Below, in pieces: positions 16,742-25,919 of a DNA stretch of 40,335 nucleotides. Numbering within the stretch: position 1 is the stretch's first letter; every line of letters starts with the position of its first letter. The notes below the pieces were generated by a model. It ran no database searches, was not told the DNA's origin, and worked only from the letters and a program-made list of their open reading frames with translations. The DNA is from Acidimicrobiia bacterium (GTDB lineage Bacteria; Actinomycetota; Acidimicrobiia; Acidimicrobiales; Poriferisodalaceae). The position numbers and the translations under genes are program-made. The stretch lies in contig DUBN01000045.1 of assembly GCA_012960315.1 (NCBI GenBank), positions 1-40,335 of the forward strand. The letters are read 5' to 3'.

Positions 16742-17529
16742 GCGCAATGCCGTTCTTCGTTCCTGGGCAGGATCCGGGAACTGATTTCTTAAGTCTTCTC
16801 CGTCAAACCGGCCACGAGCCGTTTCCGGTGGACCTTCGGGGTGTCATCGATGCGGGGCATGCCACGACTGTTCTGGCTGTGCGCTGTGAGGGTGGGGTAG
16901 TGGTTGCAGGCGATCGTCGCGCGACAGCGGGACATCTAATCAGCCATCGAGATATGCAAAAGGTTTTCCCCGCTGACGAACATTCAGCGGTGGCTATTGC
17001 TGGTGCAGCGGGACCCGCGATCCAGATGGTGCGTGTGTTTCAACTGCAGCTCGAGTATTACGAAAAAATCGAAGGAAAACCGCTCACTCTGGAAGGCAAG
17101 GCGAATCAGCTCGCTGAGATGCTGCGCGGAAACCTTCCACAGGCGATGCAAGGCTTAGCGGTGGTGCCAATTTTCGCTGGGTTCGACCATTCCCAAGGTT
17201 CGGGTCGCCTTTTTCAGTTCGACATAACGGGAGGCCGTTACGAAGAGCAGGACTTCGCCACTAGTGGTTCGGGCAGTCTTCACGCGGGGACAGTAGTAAA
17301 GCTCGGATACGAGCCGGGTCTGTCCACCGAGAACGCCCTTGCTCTAGCGGTTAAGGCTCTGTGGCACGCCGCCGACGAAGACAGCGCCACAGGCGGTCCG
17401 GACCCTGTTCGTGGGATCTATCCAAATCTGGCGGTAATTACCGAAGACGGTTTCCGACAACTCAGTGATGGCGAATCCGGACAAGTTTTCGCTGAACTCC
17501 GCGAAGAGTTGGAGAGAGGGGCGACTTAG
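16738..17529 (+). CDS. prcB: 20S proteasome beta subunit PrcB
   Basis: A 263-residue Ntn-hydrolase and the catalytic subunit of the core particle. A 42-residue propeptide precedes the mature N-terminal Thr43 (ATTVLAV). Counting from that Thr, Asp17 (GDRRAT) and Lys33 (QKVF) fall exactly on the canonical positions, so the active site is complete. The residue before the cleavage point is Ala (HA-TT), where mycobacterial PrcB has Gly. The later GSGS region ([10 protein letters not shown]) is conserved. The GTG start overlaps pup; ATG 16747 is an alternative three codons in. prcA follows with two bases between. Confidence 0.97.
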   Translation: MSAMPFFVPGQDPGTDFLSLLRQTGHEPFPVDLRGVIDAGHATTVLAVRCEGGVVVAGDRRATAGHLISHRDMQKVFPADEHSAVAIAGAAGPAIQMVRVFQLQLEYYEKIEGKPLTLEGKANQLAEMLRGNLPQAMQGLAVVPIFAGFDHSQGSGRLFQFDITGGRYEEQDFATSGSGSLHAGTVVKLGYEPGLSTENALALAVKALWHAADEDSATGGPDPVRGIYPNLAVITEDGFRQLSDGESGQVFAELREELERGAT

Positions 17530-17531
17530 CC

Positions 17532-18212
17532 ATGACGATGGCAGGAATGTACGTAAGTCCTGAACAATTGATGCAAGACCGCGCTGACTATGCGCGTAAG
17601 GGAGTTGCACGCGGGCGCAGTCTCGCTGCCGTTGAATACCAGGGCGGTGTAGCACTCGTCGCCGAGAACGCCAGTTCATCGCTGCGTAAGGTTTCAGAAA
17701 TATATGATCGAATCGCTTTCGGAGGCGTCGGGCGTTACAACGAATTTGATCAACTGCGGATAGCCGGCGTTCGTTACGCGGAACTCAAGGGTTATCAATA
17801 CAGTCGAGAGGACGTCGATGCTCGAAGCCTCGCTAATCAATACGCCCAGATGCTGGGACAGATTTTCACCCATGAGATGAAACCCATGGAGGTTGAAATC
17901 GTGGTTGCGGAAATCGACCGTGAAGGAGATGCAGAGTTGTACCGGATTCAGTACGACGGCACTGTGGTTGATGAACAACACTGGTGTTGCATAGGAGGGG
18001 ACTCAGAAGCTGTTCTTGGAAGATTGAGCGACGGCTGGTCTGCTGATCTTGAGCGTGACGGCGCCGTTCGTCTTGCAGTCGAATCCCTTGCCGGACCGGA
18101 CCGTTCCATGTTGGCGGAAGATCTTGAAGTTGCGACGCTGAACAGCGGCAACGGTCGCCGCTGTTTCCAGCGTCTTGAGGACGACGAAACGTCGAGTCTC
18201 CTGGCTGAGTAG
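17532..18212 (+). CDS. prcA: 20S proteasome alpha subunit PrcA
   Basis: A 226-residue subunit that forms the outer gating rings of the core particle and binds Mpa. The N-terminus [19 protein letters not shown] matches the SPEQxMxxRxxxARKG segment of mycobacterial PrcA (H0 helix and gate). [19 protein letters not shown] and the [20 protein letters not shown] segments are also conserved. It lacks the N-terminal catalytic Thr of beta subunits. The C-terminal tail after about residue 205 is short and acidic. ATG 17532 begins two bases after prcB; Met3 or Met6 could also be used. Confidence 0.96.
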   Translation: MTMAGMYVSPEQLMQDRADYARKGVARGRSLAAVEYQGGVALVAENASSSLRKVSEIYDRIAFGGVGRYNEFDQLRIAGVRYAELKGYQYSREDVDARSLANQYAQMLGQIFTHEMKPMEVEIVVAEIDREGDAELYRIQYDGTVVDEQHWCCIGGDSEAVLGRLSDGWSADLERDGAVRLAVESLAGPDRSMLAEDLEVATLNSGNGRRCFQRLEDDETSSLLAE

Positions 18213-18283
18213 CGCCAACTAAAGCTGACAGCTTCGTTCGGGCTGCTCAACTGCTTGCTGCGAACAAAGATACGGTGTGGCCT

Positions 18284-19645
18284 GTGCAACGAAGAATCAT
18301 GGGGCTGGAAAACGAGTATGGGGTCACTTGCACGATTCGCGGACAGCGTCGACTTAGCCCGGACGAGGTAGCTCGGTACCTATTCCGCAGAGTCGTTTCC
18401 TGGGGGCGATCAAGCAACGTTTTCTTAGCGAACGGAGCCCGTCTGTATCTGGATGTTGGATCACATCCTGAATATGCCACTCCTGAATGCGATTCGGTTT
18501 ATGAGGTGATTTGCCATGATCGGGCCGGCGAAAGGATTCTTGAAAAGCTCGTTAAAAACGCAGAAGAGCGCCTGGCCGAAGAAGGAATCACGGGAAGCAC
18601 GATTTACCTTTTCAAAAACAACACTGATAGCGCCGGAAACAGTTATGGGTGCCACGAAAATTATCTAACGAGTCGACGTGACGATTTTTCACATTACGCG
18701 GAAGTGCTGATCCCATTCTTAGTGAGTCGGCAGATCTACACCGGCGCGGGCAAGGTGTTGCAAAGTGCGCGGGGAGCCATGTACAGCATCGCCCAAAGAG
18801 CTGAGCACATTTGGGAAGGGGTTTCTAGTGCTACTACGCGTAGCCGCCCCATTATCAATACTCGAGACGAGCCACATGCCGACGCGGAACGGTACCGGCG
18901 CCTACATGTAATCGTTGGCGATTCAAATATGAGCGAATACACCTCATTCTTGAAGGTAGGGGTTACATCCTTATTGCTTCGAATGATGGAAGATCCGGCA
19001 GTTGTGCTTCGTGACATGACCCTGGAGAACCCGATTAGAGCGATTCGCGAGATCAGTCATGACATCACATGTACGCGTCGGGTTCGTCTAGCGAACGGTC
19101 GGGAGGCAAGTGCGTTCGAAATTCAAGCTGAATATCTGGAAAGAGCGCAACGATTTGCCGATACGAACGAATTGAATGATGAAGAGAAACAGGCCCTATC
19201 CATGTGGGAACACTGCATGCGAGGCATCGAGCAGGATCCCTTAACTCTTGACAAAGAGATCGACTGGGTAATCAAGTATCACCTTCTGGACCGGTATCAA
19301 GCAAAACATGGTCTCAAATTGAGTGATCCTCGAACGGCGCTACTCGACCTTCAATACCACGACATAAACCAAAACCGAGGCGTCTTCTATCTACTCCAAC
19401 GAAATGGGCTGGTCGAACGTCTGTTGAAAGACGCGGATATTGAGACGGCAATTGAGCAACCACCTCAAACGACGCGGGCGCGTCTTCGCGGGGACTTTGT
19501 TAGGCAAGCGAAAGAAAAGAAACGTGACTACACCGTTGACTGGGTTCATTTAAAACTAAATGATCAAGCTCAGAGAACTGTGTTGTGTAAAGACCCTTTT
19601 CTGGCTCAAGACGAACGAGTCGACGCCCTGATCGCGTCGCTTTGA
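18284..19645 (+). CDS. pafA: Pup-protein ligase PafA
   Basis: A 453-residue ligase that uses ATP to phosphorylate the terminal Glu of Pup and joins it to substrate lysines. The start [17 protein letters not shown] is nearly the mycobacterial N-terminus, which is why I chose GTG 18284 over GTG 18275 three codons upstream. Glu9 and Glu11 belong to the metal/ATP site, and the catalytic base is Asp57 ([15 protein letters not shown]). [17 protein letters not shown] and [17 protein letters not shown] are shared with Dop but without the Dop loop. It follows prcA by 71 bases. PafB and PafC, which follow pafA in mycobacteria, are not present. Confidence 0.97.
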   Translation: MQRRIMGLENEYGVTCTIRGQRRLSPDEVARYLFRRVVSWGRSSNVFLANGARLYLDVGSHPEYATPECDSVYEVICHDRAGERILEKLVKNAEERLAEEGITGSTIYLFKNNTDSAGNSYGCHENYLTSRRDDFSHYAEVLIPFLVSRQIYTGAGKVLQSARGAMYSIAQRAEHIWEGVSSATTRSRPIINTRDEPHADAERYRRLHVIVGDSNMSEYTSFLKVGVTSLLLRMMEDPAVVLRDMTLENPIRAIREISHDITCTRRVRLANGREASAFEIQAEYLERAQRFADTNELNDEEKQALSMWEHCMRGIEQDPLTLDKEIDWVIKYHLLDRYQAKHGLKLSDPRTALLDLQYHDINQNRGVFYLLQRNGLVERLLKDADIETAIEQPPQTTRARLRGDFVRQAKEKKRDYTVDWVHLKLNDQAQRTVLCKDPFLAQDERVDALIASL

Positions 19646-19655
19646 GGTAACTAGC

Positions 19656-20648
19656 GTGCCGACGTTCCTGACCTTGCGAGTGGACAAAATTCTAGAAGTT
19701 CGCGAAGGCCTCCAAAGGATGCAACTTGAGGACGAGTCCAAGGCGTACGCGTTGACAGCCGTGATTGGGTTTATTGAGGTCGGAGATCATGTGCTGGTTA
19801 ACACCACTGCTGTTGAACTCGGTCTAGGTACAGGAGGATGGCATGTCGTTCATTCGATACAGAGCAGGACCGAACGACAGGCCCTGAATGGCGGGCGGGT
19901 ATTAAAAGCGCGTTATCTTTCCGAGCAATTGGAGGTTGATCCTCATATCTCTGACCGAACCGATCTTGTTGGCGCCCGCATCTTGCTATGCGTACTTCAT
20001 AGTCACTTTGGTGCCGTGTCTGTGGCATTGAAGTCACCCAACTTGGGCTACCTCATGACGGACCAGGCGGGACTCCCGTTGCGACTCAGCGATGTAGTGG
20101 CGAACCTGGAAAGAAGAGATCTCCTTAAGTGCACCGCCACTGCGGGTCAAGCTTTTGGTGGAGACTTAGAGGCAGTGAGCATCGCCTCAGCCGCAGCATC
20201 TCTGCTCGACCATGGTTGCTCCCAGATCATCCTGGCGGCGGGGCCCGGTCATGTCGGCACGGCTTCAATTCTCGGGTTTTCCGGAATGGAACTCGCAGGT
20301 CACGCATCAGTTCTAGTTGCCCTGGGGGCTCAAGTAGGCCTCTGCGTGAGAGCTTCAAGCGCGGATGGCCGCCAACGCCACCAAGGAATAAGCCACCACA
20401 ATCGAACAATCCTGCGAGCCATTCCGGTGTCGATTGAAGTACCAATTCCCATCGGCGATGACACCTCTTGGATCTCGGAGAACGGGCATCGGCCATTTCC
20501 TATCGAACCGGCCGATATTTCCACGGCTATCGCCGATTCGGACATGACGATATTGACGATGGGCAGACCGATTGAGGAGGACCCAATGGCCTGCGCCCAT
20601 GTTGGCGCTGCCGCTGCTTGGATGAGGACCCCGCGCAATGAACATTGA
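19656..20648 (+). CDS. DUF3866-family protein
   Basis: A 330-residue cytosolic protein. The N-terminal 65 residues show the DUF3866 pattern: LRVDKILEVREGLQ followed by GDHVLVNTTAVELGLGTGGWHVV. The remainder has alternating hydrophobic and Gly-rich stretches (IILAAGPGHVGTASILGFSGME), possibly a Rossmann-like or nucleotide-binding fold. The C-terminal third is more polar with no known motif. No catalytic role has been established for the family that I know of. GTG 19656 starts ten bases after pafA, so it is likely cotranscribed with the proteasome genes. Its end overlaps lepB by 11 bases. Confidence 0.82.
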   Translation: MPTFLTLRVDKILEVREGLQRMQLEDESKAYALTAVIGFIEVGDHVLVNTTAVELGLGTGGWHVVHSIQSRTERQALNGGRVLKARYLSEQLEVDPHISDRTDLVGARILLCVLHSHFGAVSVALKSPNLGYLMTDQAGLPLRLSDVVANLERRDLLKCTATAGQAFGGDLEAVSIASAAASLLDHGCSQIILAAGPGHVGTASILGFSGMELAGHASVLVALGAQVGLCVRASSADGRQRHQGISHHNRTILRAIPVSIEVPIPIGDDTSWISENGHRPFPIEPADISTAIADSDMTILTMGRPIEEDPMACAHVGAAAAWMRTPRNEH

Positions 20649-21201
20649 GAACAACGAAGCTGGAGGTTCGAGCCGCAGCGATCTGTGGCGGTCAGTGCGC
20701 GAATGGGGTGTCGTAATAGTTGTTGCCCTTATAGCTGCCCTTGCAATTCGAACGTTGATCGTGCAGACGTATTTCATTCCATCAAATTCAATGGCACCCA
20801 CGCTAGAAGTCGGTGACCGCCTGATGGTTTACAAACTTGCCTTCCGCGTAGGGCAAGTGGATCGAGGTGACCTTGTCGTATTCAATCGCCCCGAACCCAT
20901 CAAAAACTCTCAACTCAAGGACTTTGTGAAACGTGTCGTGGCTTTGCCGGGGGAGCAGGTTCAAGCTATCAACGGAGTGGTTTACGTCGACAACATTCCG
21001 CTACCTGAGGAATACCTACCCGAGAATTCTCCGACCGCCGATTTTGGACCAGTCGACGTACCCAAAGGCCAAATTTTTGTCATGGGTGACAATCGCTCCA
21101 ACAGTCGAGATAGCCGTTCGTTTGGACCAATCGACGTGGACTTACTCGTAGGAGAGGTCTTCGTTCGAATTTGGCCGATTCGTAACGTTGGTCGGCCGTA
21201 G
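20638..21201 (+). CDS. lepB: Signal peptidase I
   Basis: A 187-residue type I signal peptidase, cleaving signal peptides of exported proteins on the outer face of the membrane. One N-terminal membrane anchor (about residues 22-42) is followed by the Ser/Lys dyad: Ser51 in SNSMAPTL and Lys98 in DFVKRVVALPGE. Box E, MGDNRSNSRDSR, is intact. A single transmembrane anchor and this size are typical of Gram-positive types. The ATG overlaps the end of the DUF3866 gene. It ends 17 bases from a convergent phosphodiesterase gene, with no obvious terminator between. Confidence 0.95.
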   Translation: MNIENNEAGGSSRSDLWRSVREWGVVIVVALIAALAIRTLIVQTYFIPSNSMAPTLEVGDRLMVYKLAFRVGQVDRGDLVVFNRPEPIKNSQLKDFVKRVVALPGEQVQAINGVVYVDNIPLPEEYLPENSPTADFGPVDVPKGQIFVMGDNRSNSRDSRSFGPIDVDLLVGEVFVRIWPIRNVGRP

Positions 21202-21218
21202 CCTGTCGCTCACCGAAA

Positions 21219-21965
21219 CTAATAGTCGGCCTGGTCAAACCCGTCGTGCAGACGATCAACATGGTCACTGTGAATAGCGTCTAGGCCCATGCGTACAAGA
21301 TCGCTGATTCTTCTTTGGTGCTGCGCATCCCAGGCTATGCAATAACGGCCAAAGCGATGGAAGAGTGTGGTAAGTCCACCGGTCCAGTCCGTGTGGTGGA
21401 GATTGACGGCGTCGACGCCTGCATCGGCTAATTCCGCGGCGCGCCGTTCCGGTCCTTCTTTCATAGAATGCAAGCGAGTGGAATCGACCAAACGTGCACT
21501 TGTCGAGTTGCGCCAACTGGCCGCAACTTTCCAGTCCTCATGACATAACCAGAGTTTGGTTTCAGCTTCGAATTCTCGAGACGTTTGGATGACAGGCTCA
21601 ATCGCCGCCTGATCTTTCACATCTATCGACAGTTCGAAGCCATTTCCACAAGTTTGGTAGAGCTCGTGAAGGGTTGGAATATGAGACGGCAAATCTTCCT
21701 TTCGGAGACTCCTCACCTTCCGGCGGCGAAGACCCGTGCGAAGCAGCCCGTCATGGTCCAATATCGGGATGCCGTCCGAAGTGAGCCAAACATCCGTTTC
21801 AATTCCTGTGGCTCCGAGTTGCAAAGCCAGCACAAAGGCATCAATCGTGTTTTCTCGTGCGTGGGCGCGTCCTCCTCGATGAGCAAATTTGATTGGAGGT
21901 TGACGCAGCGAAATCAGCCGTTGTTGCACGGAAGCATCCTGCTCGATTGTGTCGAAGTGTTGCAA
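21219..21965 (-). CDS. Glycerophosphodiester phosphodiesterase family protein
   Basis: A 248-residue TIM-barrel enzyme of the GDPD family, hydrolysing glycerophosphodiesters to glycerol-3-phosphate and an alcohol. The metal/catalytic motif HRGG...ENT is at about residues 29-41, followed by the metal-binding IETDVWLTSDG and catalytic LDHD. A late strand includes VDAVNLHHTDW, and near the C-terminus come GLDAIHSDHVDRL. No signal peptide, so it is predicted to be cytosolic. TTG 21965 has GAGG five bases upstream; GTG 21929 is an alternative nearer the first conserved strand. It diverges from the tat genes with only 21 bases between starts. Confidence 0.88.
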   Translation of the reverse strand: MQHFDTIEQDASVQQRLISLRQPPIKFAHRGGRAHARENTIDAFVLALQLGATGIETDVWLTSDGIPILDHDGLLRTGLRRRKVRSLRKEDLPSHIPTLHELYQTCGNGFELSIDVKDQAAIEPVIQTSREFEAETKLWLCHEDWKVAASWRNSTSARLVDSTRLHSMKEGPERRAAELADAGVDAVNLHHTDWTGGLTTLFHRFGRYCIAWDAQHQRRISDLVRMGLDAIHSDHVDRLHDGFDQADY

Positions 21966-21986
21966 CCGAGCCTCTAACGTTGTGCC

Positions 21987-22268
21987 GTGCTCGCCCTATG
22001 GATCACCGTCGCGTCATTGATATTGACCCTCTCCCTGTTCATTTGGCGCTCAGTGCTTCGCGTGGCTCAAGAAACTAGGAGTTCCCTTGCAAGTGTCGAT
22101 CGGGCTGAACTTGCACTAGGCGGATTAGGGGTTCAGGTTGGGCGCGCCCAAAGACACTTATCTCGCATGTCGCGGACACGGCTTCGGCAAATAGTTTTTC
22201 GGAGAATGAGAGGGATTGGTGGTGCAACGTCTGGGAGCGACAGCAAAGACATAGCATCAAAGGCGTGA
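21987..22268 (+). CDS. Small membrane-anchored protein upstream of tat genes
   Basis: A 93-residue protein starting at GTG 21987 with one N-terminal membrane segment (LALWITVASLILTLSLFIW, about 2-20). A helical charged region (AQETRSSLASVDRAELALGG) and a strongly basic middle (RMSRTRLRQIVFRRMRG) follow. The single helix followed by an amphipathic region is reminiscent of TatA/B topology, but the sequence does not match those families. It overlaps the next gene by four bases (GTGA), which argues that it is real and cotranscribed with the translocon genes. I do not recognise it. Confidence 0.6.
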   Translation: MLALWITVASLILTLSLFIWRSVLRVAQETRSSLASVDRAELALGGLGVQVGRAQRHLSRMSRTRLRQIVFRRMRGIGGATSGSDSKDIASKA

Positions 22269-22543
22269 ATCTCACGCCAAACGAGGTGCTGATTATCTCC
22301 TTCGTCGCTCTCATCGCCCTCGGTCCCAAACAGCTTCCAGAGGCCGTACGGCGTATCGGGAAGGGACTCGCAGATCTTCGACGGTTTAGTTCACGGATCC
22401 GAAATGAACTTGATAACGCAGTCGAAGCGGGAGTGGAAAAATCTCATGATGAAGAACTTCGACGACAAAGCGCTTCGCCTAACTTGCCTGACGACGTCAA
22501 TAGGCATGATCGAAAAACTGGCGAGTCGCCGCCTCCGCAATGA
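22265..22543 (+). CDS. tatB: Sec-independent (Tat) translocase subunit, TatA/TatB family
   Basis: A 92-residue Tat component. A short N-terminal membrane helix (EVLIISFVALIALGP, about 7-21) is followed by the hinge, an amphipathic helix (KQLPEAVRRIGKGLADLRRF) and a disordered charged tail. The hinge reads LGPKQLPEA, more like TatB (GPxxLP) than TatA (FGxxxLP), so I name it tatB with reservation; actinobacteria often need a separate tatA, which is not in this window. GTG 22265 overlaps the previous gene, and its stop overlaps tatC. Confidence 0.88.
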   Translation: MNLTPNEVLIISFVALIALGPKQLPEAVRRIGKGLADLRRFSSRIRNELDNAVEAGVEKSHDEELRRQSASPNLPDDVNRHDRKTGESPPPQ

Positions 22544-23334
22544 AGCTACGCCGCCGCCCCGCATCTGGACCTGTGTCGTTTTGGGATCACATAGCTGAGC
22601 TGAGGGTACGTCTGATATGGAGTGTCCTAGCAGTACTGGCTGGTGCCGTAATCGGCTTGTTCTTTTATGACTGGATGCTCGGAAGGTTTTTCTTGCCGCC
22701 TTATTGCAACGTTCTAGAGGCTCAGGGCATCGATAAGCCCTGTACTCTGGTGATCATTGAGCCTCTCGATGGGTTCAAAACGCGGATCAGAGTTTCGCTC
22801 TACGTAGGCGTCGTTCTAGCGATGCCAGTGATGCTGTGGCATTTATGGCGATTCGTTACGCCGGCATTGGACCGGAGAGAAAAACGGTATGCAATTCCTT
22901 TTGTTCTCTGCGCTCTGCTTCTCTTTGTCTGCGGAGCAATATTGGCATATTCGACATTCGAAAGGGCCCTTGACTTCTTGATTTCCTTCGGCGGAGAGTC
23001 CGTCGACCCCATGTTCTCGCCAGGTGCCTATCTCGGGTTGATCACATACATGATGCTGGCTTTTGGAATCGGTTTCGAATTTCCTATCTTGCTCGTTTTT
23101 CTTCAAATTGCCGGTGTGGTGAAGCCGGCGCAGTTGCATCGGCTCCGTCGTTACGCAATCGTGGGAATAGTTACCCTGGCGGCTATTCTCACGCCGTCGG
23201 GGGACCCGGTCTCCTTGGCTGCGTTGTCCATACCGATGTACGTGTTTTTCGAATTGTCGATATTGGTAGGTCGGCTCCTGACACGCCAGCCGGGTCGCCG
23301 TCTTTTATTTAACAGAACTCATGGTGAACGATGA
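22540..23334 (+). CDS. tatC: Sec-independent translocase protein TatC
   Basis: A 264-residue polytopic protein that recognises twin-arginine signal peptides. The N-terminus shows SFWDHIAELRVRL, the family SxxxHxxELRxRL signature (about residues 12-24). The later segment FxTPALxxxEKRYAIPFV is present as FVTPALDRREKRYAIPFV. Six membrane helices can be traced, ending with AILTPSGDPVSLAALSIPMYVFFELSI. The ATG overlaps the preceding tat gene by four bases, and the stop overlaps the helicase gene by four bases, so the run is tightly coupled. The same tat-helicase order occurs near the mycobacterial proteasome genes (Rv2094c-Rv2092c). Confidence 0.96.
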   Translation: MKLRRRPASGPVSFWDHIAELRVRLIWSVLAVLAGAVIGLFFYDWMLGRFFLPPYCNVLEAQGIDKPCTLVIIEPLDGFKTRIRVSLYVGVVLAMPVMLWHLWRFVTPALDRREKRYAIPFVLCALLLFVCGAILAYSTFERALDFLISFGGESVDPMFSPGAYLGLITYMMLAFGIGFEFPILLVFLQIAGVVKPAQLHRLRRYAIVGIVTLAAILTPSGDPVSLAALSIPMYVFFELSILVGRLLTRQPGRRLLFNRTHGER

Positions 23335-25919
23335 CAAGCCCACCTATTCCACTGCGTGCGAGCCTCTTGACGAATCGGGGACTCACACCGGACGACTTTC
23401 AGGTTCAAGCCTTCGAGGTGATCGACGACGACAGGTCTGTCCTGGTCACTGCCCCAACAGCATCGGGCAAGACGCTTATTGCCGAGTATGCAATCGCGAA
23501 AGCGTTGGAGGATGGTCGATCGGTCGCCTACACGACACCCATCAAGGCACTGTCGAACCAGAAGTTCCGCGACCTTGCTTCCTGGTTAGGGCCCGACCGG
23601 GTCGGATTGTTGACAGGAGATAACGCGATCCGTCCCGAGGTTGATGTAGTTGTGATGACTACAGAAGTCCTTCGAAACATGATTTATGCAGGATCTCCTC
23701 GACTTGAGAATTTAGGGCTCGTGGTTCTCGATGAGGTTCACTTTCTGCAGGACCCCTACCGCGGGCCTGTTTGGGAAGAAGTGATCATTCAGCTCCCACC
23801 CAGCACCCGTTTAGTGTGCCTCTCGGCAACCGTTACTAATGCTGAGGAACTGGCGGGATGGATTAGCGAAGTCCAGGGAAGTTGCGAAGCCATAACCGAA
23901 CCAACGCGGCCAGTTGAGCTACACGATCACTTCCTGGTGTTTGACAAAAGACAGCGAAGGCTTCAAGAATTTCGGACTCTTAGAAACGGCCAAGTCAATA
24001 TCGAAGTTGAACGGTTCCTCGGAAAATTGGGCGGCGAGAGACGACAAGATGGCCGAGGTAGAAGCGGTGGGGTAGGCCGACCAAGGCGCAGCGAAGTAAT
24101 CGAACACCTCGACGCCACAGACCGGCTACCAGCCATTTGTTTTATTTTTTCCAGACAGGGTTGTGATGACGCAGTCCGAAACTGCCTTGAACAAGGCATC
24201 GGTTTCCTCGATGGGCGTGAGCGACAACAAGTTGAAACCATCGCGGAGCAACATGTCCGCGAGATTCGGCGCGCTGATCTTGAGGTCCTTGACTATGAAA
24301 GCTGGCTGGAAGGCTTAAAGGCAGGAGTAGCAGCCCACCATGCGGGCATGGTTGCACCATTCAAAGAAACTGTCGAAGATTGTTTCGCTGCCGGTCTACT
24401 GAGGGTGGTGTTTGCCACCGAAACTCTCGCTATGGGGGTTAACCTCCCTGCCCGATCAGTAGTTGTGGAGCAACTAAGTCGTTTCCGTGGTGAAGGGCAT
24501 GTGGTGCTGACACCGGGGGAGTACACACAGCTAACAGGGCGAGCGGGGCGAAGGGGAATCGACTCGATAGGGCATGCGTACACGCTGTGGAGCCCCTACG
24601 AGTCTTTTGACCAAATCGCGCGGCTCGCATCGAGCAAAGAATTCGTTTTGGAATCCGCTTTTCGGCCGACCTATAACATGGCCGCTAATTTGATGAGCAG
24701 AGCCGACCGCCAAGAAGCCATTGAGCTTTTGGAACGTTCATTTGCTCAGTATCGATCCGCCCGAAGCGTCGTCAAGTTGGCCACTCAAGTAGAAAAAGCA
24801 AAGGCTTCGCTCCGAACGGCGCAGACGGAGTTGAAGCGACTTGGGGTCGCTCGCTCAACGGAAACCAGTCCTGTAGTCAAAGGCGTGACTCAGGTCTCGG
24901 AGGCCTTGGGAAGGCTTCGGCCAGGAGTAGTCGTGGAAAGAATTCAGGGCACGGACTCACAGCATCTATTAGTACTTGGAACTACGAACAGACGCGGAGG
25001 GGACAACCGAGTCCGAGTAGTGACTGCCCGAGGCAAGGTGATGATGCTTGGCGTGTCGGACTTCGACCAGTCGCCGCAAGCTATTGCGACCTTGGAATTA
25101 CCAAAGCCGTATGTGCCCAACCGGCGAGAGTATCAGCGAGTCGCTGCCAGGCTGTTGAAACAACACTTGACGGATTCGGGCCTCGTGCCAGAAATGAGAC
25201 GACCTGATCGGGACTTACAGCGAGCACGAGCGGACGCTGAGCGTCAAGTGCAACGTGCCGAGTTGAGAATCGAATCGTTGAAATCTCGAATCGACCTTGC
25301 CGAAGGCGGTCTGACCCACACCCTTGATGTGATCGTGGCAATGTTGCAAGAGTTTGGTTGCGCGACTGGATGGCAACTGGAGGAATCTGGTCAGCGACTC
25401 CAAGGAATATTTCATGAGATGGATTTACTTGTTGGTATCTGCATAGATAACGATGTTTTCGACGGCTTGTCTGCACAGGAACTTGCAGCGATTACTTCAG
25501 TTCTAACCTACGAACATCGAAGCCGAATAGACCCACCGCCGCCCTGGTACCCCAACAATGGCGTGGAGAAACGCGTCAAGGCAATGCTGGCGTACGCAAC
25601 ATCGCTTCGCTCTGAAGAACAAGCTAGAGGGCTACCTGAGACCAGGATGCCTGATCCCTCAATCTTCGCGCAAATTCACGCGTGGGCGTCGGGCCATGAT
25701 CTCAGCCAGATACTCGATGATGAAATATCAGCGGGCGATTTCGTGCGCAATGTTCGGCAAGTGATTGACCTCCTCAGCCAGATTGCTGAGGTGGTACCCA
25801 ACGATCAAACCCGTAAAGCAATGAGAAACGCTGTCACAGCCATCGATCGAGATTTGGTGTCGGCGGCGGCGCGCGTTCAAGACGATGCCGAAGATGAGGT
25901 TGACGTCAATGCCAATTGA
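23331..25919 (+). CDS. helY: Ski2/Mtr4-like DEVH-box helicase HelY
   Basis: An 862-residue superfamily 2 helicase resembling actinobacterial HelY and eukaryotic Ski2/Mtr4 RNA helicases. The Q-motif region FQVQAFE is followed by Walker A APTASGKT (about 39-46), the DEVH box (VVLDEVHFLQD, about 134-144), motif III SATVTNA and motif VI QLTGRAGRRGID (about 402-413). The C-terminal part (about 470-850) includes a long helical region and the DSHCT-like ending common in this group. Its cellular role in actinobacteria is not well defined; RNA processing is likely by analogy. Length is close to mycobacterial HelY (906). Its start overlaps tatC, and its end overlaps the next gene by 11 bases. Confidence 0.92.
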   Translation: MTSPPIPLRASLLTNRGLTPDDFQVQAFEVIDDDRSVLVTAPTASGKTLIAEYAIAKALEDGRSVAYTTPIKALSNQKFRDLASWLGPDRVGLLTGDNAIRPEVDVVVMTTEVLRNMIYAGSPRLENLGLVVLDEVHFLQDPYRGPVWEEVIIQLPPSTRLVCLSATVTNAEELAGWISEVQGSCEAITEPTRPVELHDHFLVFDKRQRRLQEFRTLRNGQVNIEVERFLGKLGGERRQDGRGRSGGVGRPRRSEVIEHLDATDRLPAICFIFSRQGCDDAVRNCLEQGIGFLDGRERQQVETIAEQHVREIRRADLEVLDYESWLEGLKAGVAAHHAGMVAPFKETVEDCFAAGLLRVVFATETLAMGVNLPARSVVVEQLSRFRGEGHVVLTPGEYTQLTGRAGRRGIDSIGHAYTLWSPYESFDQIARLASSKEFVLESAFRPTYNMAANLMSRADRQEAIELLERSFAQYRSARSVVKLATQVEKAKASLRTAQTELKRLGVARSTETSPVVKGVTQVSEALGRLRPGVVVERIQGTDSQHLLVLGTTNRRGGDNRVRVVTARGKVMMLGVSDFDQSPQAIATLELPKPYVPNRREYQRVAARLLKQHLTDSGLVPEMRRPDRDLQRARADAERQVQRAELRIESLKSRIDLAEGGLTHTLDVIVAMLQEFGCATGWQLEESGQRLQGIFHEMDLLVGICIDNDVFDGLSAQELAAITSVLTYEHRSRIDPPPPWYPNNGVEKRVKAMLAYATSLRSEEQARGLPETRMPDPSIFAQIHAWASGHDLSQILDDEISAGDFVRNVRQVIDLLSQIAEVVPNDQTRKAMRNAVTAIDRDLVSAAARVQDDAEDEVDVNAN

